The position numbers and the translations under genes were made by a program. A stretch of 8,597 bases of DNA from an uncultured Gemmatimonadota bacterium (GTDB taxonomy: Bacteria > Gemmatimonadota > Gemmatimonadetes > Gemmatimonadales > GWC2-71-9): NCBI GenBank assembly GCA_937961295.1, contig CALGOK010000094.1, positions 1 through 8,597 of the forward strand, read 5' to 3'. Below are positions 1-5,402 of this stretch, piece after piece. The notes under the pieces are model-generated. The model did no database searches, was not told the DNA's origin, and was given only the letters and a program-made list of their open reading frames with translations. Numbering within the stretch: the stretch's first letter is position 1; each line of letters starts with the position of its first letter.

Positions 1-596
1 GTGACCATGAGCGTGAGCGGATGGCGCGCCTCGTCGAGCCCCAAAGCCTCGACGTAGGGCCACGGCAGGATGTTGGAGCGCTGCCCCGGCATCTGCGCCG
101 GGTCGTGCAGCGTGGTGAACTCCACGAACCGCGCGCTGCCGAGCGGTTCCAGCCGGTCGACCAGGTCGCGCAGCTGCACCCCGTTCCACGGGATCACCAT
201 CGACCACGCCTCGACGCAGCGCATCCGGTAGACGCGCTCGTGGCGTGCGAGCCCCTTGAGGAGGTCCTCCACCCCGTAGCGTCCCGGTCGCCGCACCAGC
301 CCACTGACCTCGACGGTCCACGGCTCGGTGCGCAGCGACCTCGCGTTGCGCGACGGGTCCTCCTTGCCGGTCCCGAACTCGTAGTAGTTGTTGTAGGTCG
401 TCGCCTTGTCGTAGGGGGTGATCTCGTCGTCGATCGACGTGAAGGCCCGGGCGTCGCGGGTGCAGGCTGCCAGCACGGACGGGGAGAGCGCCGCGAGGGT
501 AACCCCGGCCCGTGCCAGCCACTCCCGGCGGCCCAGGTAGGCGGCCTCGGGGGTGATCTCGCGGCTGGGGATGTCGTCGGGTCGTCGGATCAGCAT
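1..596 (-). CDS. msrP: Protein-methionine-sulfoxide reductase catalytic subunit MsrP (YedY), 5' part
   Basis: Molybdopterin enzyme that reduces oxidised methionine residues in cell-envelope proteins, normally fed electrons by the membrane haem protein MsrQ, which is not in the window. The visible 198 codons run off the left edge; the family is about 330 residues long. A twin-arginine export signal is visible as GRREWLARAG (residues 22-31) followed by a hydrophobic stretch ending VLAAC. Then come the family motif YNNYYEFGTGKEDP (68-81) and YRMRCVEAWSMVIPW (123-137), in which Cys127 is the molybdenum ligand, and MPGQ (169-172). The text matches E. coli YedY closely as I remember it. The ATG at 596 has GAGG five bases upstream. 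Odd point: LAAC at 42-45 also fits a lipobox, so the protein might be a Tat lipoprotein. Family assignment is very secure. Confidence 0.96.
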   Translation of the reverse strand, partial: MLIRRPDDIPSREITPEAAYLGRREWLARAGVTLAALSPSVLAACTRDARAFTSIDDEITPYDKATTYNNYYEFGTGKEDPSRNARSLRTEPWTVEVSGLVRRPGRYGVEDLLKGLARHERVYRMRCVEAWSMVIPWNGVQLRDLVDRLEPLGSARFVEFTTLHDPAQMPGQRSNILPWPYVEALGLDEARHPLTLMV

Positions 597-673
597 CGCG
601 GCCTCGGTGGGTGACTCCAATAGCTACGACGAGCGAGCCGGAACGGTTCCCACCAGCACGGAGGGCGGTGGAC

Positions 674-803
674 GGAGGGTGGAGGACGGAGGATGGAGGG
701 TGGAGGACGGCGGGAAGCCGCCCCGGGTTCCGTCGCCCGGGTGGGTCTCTCCGTCGCTGTGTACTTCGTCGCTCCTCCCTCCATCCTCCATCCTCCATCC
801 TCC
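674..803. repeat. Inverted pair of GGAGGAT-type heptamer repeat blocks
   Basis: Five head-to-tail 7-base units (GGAGGGT, GGAGGAC, GGAGGAT, GGAGGGT, GGAGGAC) fill 674-708. Four units in the opposite orientation (TCCCTCC then ATCCTCC three times) fill 776-803. Over 28 bases the blocks are complementary except at four positions, so a long hairpin or cruciform is possible. The 67-base spacer has its own small hairpin, CCCGGG at 722-727 with CCCGGG at 736-741. The block lies in the gap between msrP and tRNA-Ser and carries no gene. One strand of each block is nearly pure purine. It may be a dispersed repeat or a small non-autonomous element; only one copy is visible, so this is not settled. Confidence 0.75.
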
Positions 804-811
804 GCGCCGGG

Positions 812-840
812 ATGACGGCCGCCCGCGATGTGGCTAGGTT
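812..840 (+). promoter_or_regulatory. Possible promoter of tRNA-Ser
   Basis: ATGACG (812-817) resembles a -35 box at four of six positions. After 17 bases TAGGTT (835-840) resembles a -10 box at three of six. Transcription would begin a few bases before the tRNA at 851, as is usual for tRNA genes. The spacing is right but both boxes are poor, so this is a tentative call. Confidence 0.3.
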
Positions 841-850
841 CCTCCCCCCG

Positions 851-937
851 GGACAGGTGGCCGAGTGGTTTAAGGCACCACGTTGGAAGCGTGGCGTGCG
901 GGCAACCGTACCGAGGGTTCGAATCCCTCCCTGTCCG
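851..937 (+). tRNA. tRNA-Ser (anticodon GGA)
   Basis: A full class II cloverleaf is visible. The acceptor stem is GGACAGG (851-857) with CCTGTCC (930-936), and the discriminator base is G937. The D arm is GCC...GGC (860-862/874-876). The anticodon stem is CCACG/CGTGG (878-882/890-894) around loop TTGGAAG, with anticodon GGA at 885-887. A long variable arm of six pairs (896-901/906-911) with loop GCAA is typical of serine tRNA. The T arm is GAGGG-TTCGAAT-CCCTC (913-929). CCA is not encoded and must be added after processing. It reads UCC and UCU serine codons. Confidence 0.97.
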
Positions 938-979
938 CTCCCCCGCCCGGTCCCGGGCGGTCCGACCCCCGGAGACCCG

Positions 980-1924
980 GTGTCATCCTCCCTGCGACTC
1001 CTCCCGCTCCTCGCCGCCATCGCCGCCGTGCCACTTGCCGCCCAGCAGGGTGCGCCACGCTGCCCTGCCCCCGCGGCGATCGATTCCACGACCATGCTGC
1101 GGGACCTGTACCGGCTGGCCCACGACAGCATGACGGGCCGCCTGATCGGCACACCCGGCAACCTCAAGGCGCGCGACTTCCTTGCGGCCCGGTTCGACGC
1201 GCTGGGCCTCGAAGCACCGGCGACCGGTCGGCTGCAGCGGGTTCCGGTGAGCTCCGCCCGGCTCCCCGGCGTCCAGGCGGCGTGGAATGTCCTCGGCATC
1301 GTGCGCGGCACCGTCTCCCCGGAGCGCTGGATCGTGGTGACGGCGCACTTCGACCATGTCGGGATCGGCCGGCCGGTGGCGGGCGACTCGATCTACAACG
1401 GCGCCGACGACAACGCCTCGGGCGCTGCGGCGCTCGCGGTCCTGGCACAACACTTCCAGCGCCACCCGATCGGGCACTCGCTGCTGTTCGCCGCGGTCGA
1501 CGGTGAGGAACGCGGGATGTGGGGGAGCCGGGCGCTGGTGGAATCGCCGGTGGTGCCACTCGATGCCGTGGTGCTGAACGTCAACCTCGACATGATCTCG
1601 CGGAACACGCGCAACGAGCTCTACCTCGCGGGGCCCGGCCGCTACCCGGCGCTGGTGCCCGCGGCGGAGGCCGCCGTCGCCTGCTCGCCACTCACGCTCC
1701 GGCTGGGCCACGACACCGACGCCGCGGGTCCGGGCAACGACTGGACCAGCCAGTCCGACCACGCGGCGTTCCACCGCGCGGGAATCCCGTTCGCGTACTT
1801 CGGCGTGGAGGACCACCCGGACTACCATCGTCCGGGTGACCATGCCGAGGCGATCATGCCCGGGTTCTACGTGAACGCGGTGCGGACGGTGGCCGGATTC
1901 CTCGAGATCTTTGATCGGCACTAA
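980..1924 (+). CDS. Secreted M28 family zinc aminopeptidase
   Basis: Predicted 314-residue exported metallopeptidase that removes N-terminal residues from peptides using two zinc ions. The chosen start is GTG at 980, with GGAG at 971-974 and a five-base spacer. It gives a clean signal peptide, MSSSLRLLPLLAAIAAVPLAAQQ. The frame stays open upstream to 611, but that would run through the tRNA, so the longer start is wrong. All M28 site residues are present: HFDH (His123, Asp125), NGADDNASG (bridging Asp144), DGEERG (catalytic Glu176, zinc Glu177), NLDMIS (Asp204) and QSDHAAF (His261). Cys28 and Cys235 could form a disulfide. The protein is one catalytic domain with no PA or C-terminal domain. 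The gene begins 42 bases after the tRNA with no obvious promoter of its own. Exact substrate cannot be told. Confidence 0.93.
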   Translation: MSSSLRLLPLLAAIAAVPLAAQQGAPRCPAPAAIDSTTMLRDLYRLAHDSMTGRLIGTPGNLKARDFLAARFDALGLEAPATGRLQRVPVSSARLPGVQAAWNVLGIVRGTVSPERWIVVTAHFDHVGIGRPVAGDSIYNGADDNASGAAALAVLAQHFQRHPIGHSLLFAAVDGEERGMWGSRALVESPVVPLDAVVLNVNLDMISRNTRNELYLAGPGRYPALVPAAEAAVACSPLTLRLGHDTDAAGPGNDWTSQSDHAAFHRAGIPFAYFGVEDHPDYHRPGDHAEAIMPGFYVNAVRTVAGFLEIFDRH

Positions 1925-1926
1925 TG

Positions 1927-1992
1927 CGACAGGCGCGCAGGCGCGACCCTTGGGGCGCGCGATGTCGGCACAGCGCACCGCAAGCGGTGCGC
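1927..1992. terminator. Two hairpins between convergent genes, possible bidirectional terminator
   Basis: The 78-base gap between the M28 and DUF1801 genes holds two inverted repeats. The first is imperfect: CGACAGGCGCGC (1927-1938) against GCGCGCGATGTCG (1955-1967). The second is perfect: GCGCACCG (1973-1980), loop CAAG, CGGTGCGC (1985-1992). Neither is followed by a clear T-run on either strand, so they may end transcription poorly or depend on other factors. Position between two convergent stop codons is the main support. Confidence 0.5.
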
Positions 1993-2002
1993 CTGCGGAT
2001 AC

Positions 2003-2449
2003 CTAGCGTTTCCGGCTCTTCTCGTACACCGCGATGAATTCGTCCGGCGAGAGCATCGCGATCGCCTCGCCCACCGACTCCGCCGCCAGGTCCTCGAACT
2101 TGCGGAACCGCACGCAGCATTTTCCCATGTCGAGCTTCTTCCCGGCCTTCCTGAAGCCGTCCTTGAGCGCCTTCTCCGCCGCCGACCTGGTGTAGGCGCT
2201 CATCAGGTACAGCGTGTTGTAGTTCTTCTGCGCCGCGAGGGCCACGTAGCCCAGCGGCTGCTTGTTGTAGGTGTCGGGATAGCGCGTGAGCGGGATGTAC
2301 CAGCCGATCATCCCGTACTGCATCCCCTCCTCGTATCCCTTCGGCAGGTGCTTCCGCACCAGCTTGTAGGCCTTGCTGATCGGCTCGCGACGTTCGTCGG
2401 GCAGTTCGGCGAGGTACTGCTTGACGGAGGTGGCAGCGGACGAAACCAT
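2003..2449 (-). CDS. DUF1801 domain protein
   Basis: A 148-residue soluble protein that fits DUF1801 (the YdhG/YdeI-like fold), a small family without a settled biochemical role. The domain spans nearly the whole protein: an N-terminal helix pair (VKQYLAELPDERREPISKAY), then the diagnostic centre EEGMQYGMIGWYIPL (about 40-54), a strand pair GYVALAAQKNYNTLYLM, and a basic helical part around KKLDMGKCCVRF. It has no signal peptide or membrane segment, so it should be cytoplasmic. The ATG at 2449 is preceded by GGGAGG with a five-base spacer, a strong ribosome-binding site. It stands alone, convergent with the M28 gene and divergent from the membrane protein at 2617. Family call is secure; function is not known. 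Confidence 0.88.
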   Translation of the reverse strand: MVSSAATSVKQYLAELPDERREPISKAYKLVRKHLPKGYEEGMQYGMIGWYIPLTRYPDTYNKQPLGYVALAAQKNYNTLYLMSAYTRSAAEKALKDGFRKAGKKLDMGKCCVRFRKFEDLAAESVGEAIAMLSPDEFIAVYEKSRKR

Positions 2450-2467
2450 CGAGGCCTCCCTGGCGGG

Positions 2468-2498
2468 GATCGAACGATCGGCGAGGCTACCCCGGTAG
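2468..2498. promoter_or_regulatory. Two short palindromes upstream of DUF1801, possible operator
   Basis: Two perfect 5-2-5 palindromes, GATCG-AA-CGATC (2468-2479) and CTACC-CC-GGTAG (2487-2498), lie 19 bases apart centre to centre, about two helical turns. They sit just upstream of the DUF1801 start in the 167-base divergent gap. A third hairpin, CCACCG-ATGC-CGGTGG (2565-2580), lies nearer the membrane-protein start. The two palindromes differ in sequence, so one shared protein need not bind both. I see no convincing -10/-35 pair in either direction. Confidence 0.25.
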
Positions 2499-2616
2499 GC
2501 TGCAGCGCGGGGCCCGACCGCGCAACCCGTTTCCGCCTGCGTTTACCGGACTCTCGCGTGACCGCCACCGATGCCGGTGGATATCGCCCGGACCAATTCG
2601 GCCGTAGCTTCGCGAC

Positions 2617-3552
2617 ATGACCCAGTCACCGCGGCCCCGCCTCCGGGGGCTCCTCGCAGGCCTCGCCGGACTCGCTGCCGGATTCGTCCTCGCCGGCCTC
2701 GGCGCGCGCCAGCTGGTGCGCGACCCTGGCGACCTCGCCGATGCCGCCACGGTCGCGGTGAGCGCCGTGGCCATCGGCGTGGTTTGCGGGCTGCTGGCAT
2801 TCCGCTGGGGATACCGCACGGCGCGGCCGGTGATCCTCCCTGCGCTGGTGCTGCTTGCCGCGGCGACCGGCGTGCTGGTGGTGCGCCTCCGATCCGGTCC
2901 CGATCGCCTCGCCATGCTCACCCAGGAGCGACCGGTCGCGTCCATGGACTCGGTCACGACCTCCGCCCCGATCCGTGTCGGTGGTGATTCGTTGCTCGGG
3001 CTGATGCGCCTCGGCGTCGACGCCGACGGCAGCGGGCTCCTCCCGGCGGCGCTCGACCTGCGCGGCGGTCCCGGAGAGTCGGCCGGGGTGCTGGTGACGG
3101 TCACCCGCTGGAGCGACCTGCTGGTGGAGGAGATCGGCTACGAGGAACCGGCGGTGGCGGTGTTCCGGGTGGCGAACCCGTGGTTCCTCGTGGGCACGCG
3201 CGACTCGATCTTCGGCTGGGTGCGCCTGCCACCGGGGGCGAGCGTGGTGCCGCTCGTGGAACTGCTTCCGGACCGGCTCAGCTATCTCACCCCGGCGTGG
3301 AACGGCACCCTCCATGCCGAACCGGAAAGCAGCGTCGCCAACAAGGTGACCGGCATCGTCCGCGATCACGGTGAGGCCAGCGTCGAGGTGCTGGAGGCCA
3401 GGCAGGTGGGCGATGCGCTGTGGCTGCGGGTGCGCGTCCACCGCGAGTCGCCGTGCGAGACCGCCGGCGAGGTCGAGGTGGTGGCCGAGGGCTGGGTCCC
3501 CGCCTGGACGGCGGCAAAACCGACGGTGTGGTACTACAGCCGGGGGTGCTGA
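2617..3552 (+). CDS. Hypothetical membrane protein with SH3-like C-terminal motifs
   Basis: I do not recognise this 311-residue protein as a named family. Three hydrophobic helices fill the N-terminal third: about residues 9-30, 45-62 and 71-91. A soluble part of about 220 residues follows. Two stretches there resemble the end of bacterial SH3-like domains: GWVRLPPG at 200-207 (after FLVGTRDSIF) and GWVPAW at 292-297 near the C-terminus. Such domains often bind peptides or cell-wall material; that is a family-level hint only. The ATG at 2617 has no good Shine-Dalgarno sequence, so the transcript may be leaderless or the start uncertain. The opposite strand is also open but reads as Arg/His/Pro-rich text without motifs. 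It is a single gene, divergent from DUF1801 and convergent with the M14 operon. Confidence 0.75.
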   Translation: MTQSPRPRLRGLLAGLAGLAAGFVLAGLGARQLVRDPGDLADAATVAVSAVAIGVVCGLLAFRWGYRTARPVILPALVLLAAATGVLVVRLRSGPDRLAMLTQERPVASMDSVTTSAPIRVGGDSLLGLMRLGVDADGSGLLPAALDLRGGPGESAGVLVTVTRWSDLLVEEIGYEEPAVAVFRVANPWFLVGTRDSIFGWVRLPPGASVVPLVELLPDRLSYLTPAWNGTLHAEPESSVANKVTGIVRDHGEASVEVLEARQVGDALWLRVRVHRESPCETAGEVEVVAEGWVPAWTAAKPTVWYYSRGC

Positions 3553-3566
3553 CTGGGGCGACACGC

Positions 3567-3642
3567 GGAGCCTGCCCCAGCGAGGCGAGGGGAGCGTGTC
3601 ACCAGCAACCGCCCCCTCGCTTCGCTCGGGGCAAGCCTCGCC
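3567..3642. terminator. Long imperfect inverted repeat between convergent genes
   Basis: CCCCAGCGAGGCGAGGGG (3575-3592) is nearly the reverse complement of CCCCTCGCTTCGCTCGGGG (3613-3631). The similarity extends outwards to about 3567 and 3642, with a 20-base loop. Each arm starts in CCCC and ends in GGGG, so each can also fold alone, like a paired REP-type palindrome. It fills most of the gap between the ends of the membrane-protein gene (3552) and the M14 operon (3656), where it could stop transcription from both sides. There is no T-run, so a REP-like repeat is an equal alternative. Confidence 0.5.
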
Positions 3643-3655
3643 CTTCGCCCTGTCG

Positions 3656-5392
3656 CTATCTGCTGAGGCTGTGCGTCCCGCCCTTGGTCGACGACACGGT
3701 CACGGTGAACGGCCCGTTGCCGCGCACGATCCACTTCACCCGCTCCACTTCGCGGCCGGCGATGTTCCGGAGCTCGAGCCGGGCGGGGTTGCGCTCCTGC
3801 TCGACGCTCTGCCCAGTCCGCTCATTGACGATGCGGTACCCCGCGACCACGCTGCCGCCGGTGAGCGAGACGTAGTCCGGCGGCGAGATGTTGTTTTCGA
3901 GGTCCTGCTGCGTGTGGGTCGGCACCAGCCGACGGTTGGCGACGATCGCCGTGACCTCGGTGAGGCCGTTGCCGAGTGAGCGCACCGCGACCGAGTCCAC
4001 CTCGACCTTGGGCAGCTCCCAGGTCTGGTAGAGCGTGAACGCCATGTTTCGGTGCGCCTCCGCCTGGAGCAGGAAGCCCGGCTCCGCCCGTCCGAACGTC
4101 TTCTTGAAGCCGCCCACCTCGATCGGGCCGTACTGCGGGTGGTTGAACGGCTTCCAGTCGACGAACGCATCGCGGAAGAGCAGCAGCCGGTCGAACTCGT
4201 ACTCGGGGCGGTCGTAGCGGTTGTTCGGGCGCTCGCTGGTCTCGAAGAGCTTGAAGTCGGTCCACAGCTCGTTCGAGAAGGTGATGATCCCGCGGCCGCC
4301 GTAGAACCAGTCGAGCTCGCCGCCCCAGACGATGTAAAGGTCCTTCCACACCACCATGTAGCGGTAGCCGGGGAGGATCCGCTCGCCGGTGCGGCCCAGC
4401 TCGTCGAACACCCGCACGTCCTGGGGGCGGAACTCGTCCTGCGGCACGCCGGGCCCGCGCAGGATCATCCCGCCGCTGTTGTGGTAGCTCTGCGCGCCGG
4501 CGATGTTGGGATGCGCGATCACGAAGTTCACCACCGCCTGCGTCTCGGGCAGCGACGTGGGATAGAAGTCGGAGCCGCCCTGCACGTACTGGGGCTGCCA
4601 GCGCCACGGCCAGTTGCGGTTCGGGTCGTAGCCGCCCACGCCGTCCTCGTTGACGCTGCCGTCGCCGTCGTTGTCGATCCCCTCGCTGCCGAGCAGCTCC
4701 CACTCGCCCTGGCTCCCGGGCGGGGCCGCCACCATCAGCCGCGGCTCCTCGGGACTCTGGATGAACCGGCCGTACGGCGACCGGCGGCGCATCTGGGTCA
4801 CGTGTCCGTCGCCATCGATGTCGTCGTAGGTGTCCTCGTCGATCACCCCGTCGCCGTCGTTGTCGCGCGGCACCATCCCGGTGCGGGGGCTCGACGCGTT
4901 GTTGGCCGCCTTGAGGTAGTTCTCGCGCCCGTCGGGGTTGATGGTCGGGACGATGTACAGCGTCCGCTCGGCCAGCAGCGAGTCGATCCACGGGTTCTGG
5001 CCCCGCATCTCGCAGAGGTACCAGGCCGTGTAGAGCGAGAACTCGGTGCCCTGGATCTCGTTGCTGTGGATGTTGCCGTCGATGTACATCGCCGGCTTGG
5101 CGTCCGCCTCGCCCACGGTGAAGTCGGTGACGGTGATCAGCCAGAGGTCGCGACCCTCATGGCTCTTGCCGATCGACGACAGCCGGCAGGTGTTGGGGTG
5201 GGCCTGCTGCAGGCGGCGGCCAATCTCGCCCACGGCGGCGTGGTCGTAGTAGCGGTCCCACATCACCTGCACCTTGGGCGCGCGCGGCGACCCGGCCGCG
5301 GCGAGGTTGCCGAGCGGCGCGGCGGTCTCCTGGGCAGCCAGCGCTGCGGCCAGCGAGGCCGCGACGAAGAAGCACGCGAAGACGTTGCGCAT
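3656..5392 (-). CDS. Secreted M14 family zinc carboxypeptidase (catalytically complete)
   Basis: Predicted 578-residue exported metallopeptidase of the carboxypeptidase A type, cleaving C-terminal residues from peptides. The ATG at 5392 gives the signal peptide MRNVFACFFVAASLAAALAA; the longer open frame to 5494 lies inside the preceding gene and is rejected. The catalytic domain covers roughly residues 40-400. Zinc ligands are His109 and Glu112 (NIHSNE) and His304 (QSYHNSGG). Substrate-side residues are Asn258-Arg259 (DPNRNW), and probably Arg202 (TQMR). The general-base Glu is Glu375 (TFSNELW). NPDG is at 152-155. Odd feature: acidic loops DNDGDGVIDED (177-187), DIDGDG (191-196) and DNDGDGSVNED (240-250) are inserted between NPDG and NRN, and look like calcium sites. 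The C-terminal part from about 465 resembles a beta-sandwich. It is second in a two-gene operon, eight bases after the stop of its dead paralogue. Confidence 0.93.
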   Translation of the reverse strand: MRNVFACFFVAASLAAALAAQETAAPLGNLAAAGSPRAPKVQVMWDRYYDHAAVGEIGRRLQQAHPNTCRLSSIGKSHEGRDLWLITVTDFTVGEADAKPAMYIDGNIHSNEIQGTEFSLYTAWYLCEMRGQNPWIDSLLAERTLYIVPTINPDGRENYLKAANNASSPRTGMVPRDNDGDGVIDEDTYDDIDGDGHVTQMRRRSPYGRFIQSPEEPRLMVAAPPGSQGEWELLGSEGIDNDGDGSVNEDGVGGYDPNRNWPWRWQPQYVQGGSDFYPTSLPETQAVVNFVIAHPNIAGAQSYHNSGGMILRGPGVPQDEFRPQDVRVFDELGRTGERILPGYRYMVVWKDLYIVWGGELDWFYGGRGIITFSNELWTDFKLFETSERPNNRYDRPEYEFDRLLLFRDAFVDWKPFNHPQYGPIEVGGFKKTFGRAEPGFLLQAEAHRNMAFTLYQTWELPKVEVDSVAVRSLGNGLTEVTAIVANRRLVPTHTQQDLENNISPPDYVSLTGGSVVAGYRIVNERTGQSVEQERNPARLELRNIAGREVERVKWIVRGNGPFTVTVSSTKGGTHSLSR

Positions 5393-5396
5393 CGTT

Positions 5397-5402
5397 GGCC
5401 TC
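5397..5402 (-). promoter_or_regulatory. Shine-Dalgarno of the active M14 gene, overlapping the upstream stop codon
   Basis: On the minus strand the sequence reads GCTGAGGCCAACGATG. The TGA of the upstream M14 gene (5403-5401) supplies part of the GAGG ribosome-binding sequence of the next gene, whose ATG is at 5392. This arrangement favours translational coupling and settles the start choice for the downstream gene. Confidence 0.8.

Noticed and set aside
674..803. CRISPR array or coding repeat
   Set aside because: Units are 7 bases with no spacers, and the blocks are in opposite orientation; no matching protein frame.
611..979. Upstream extension of the M28 gene
   Set aside because: It would translate through the heptamer repeat and the tRNA-Ser; the GTG at 980 has a ribosome-binding site and a proper signal peptide.
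983..1978. 331-codon minus-strand frame opposite the M28 gene
   Set aside because: No motifs, Arg/His-rich; the plus strand has the full M28 site and a signal peptide.
2626..3564. 312-codon minus-strand frame opposite the membrane-protein gene
   Set aside because: Composition is that of antisense (His, Arg, Pro-rich) with no hydrophobic helices; the plus frame has three helices and SH3-like motifs.
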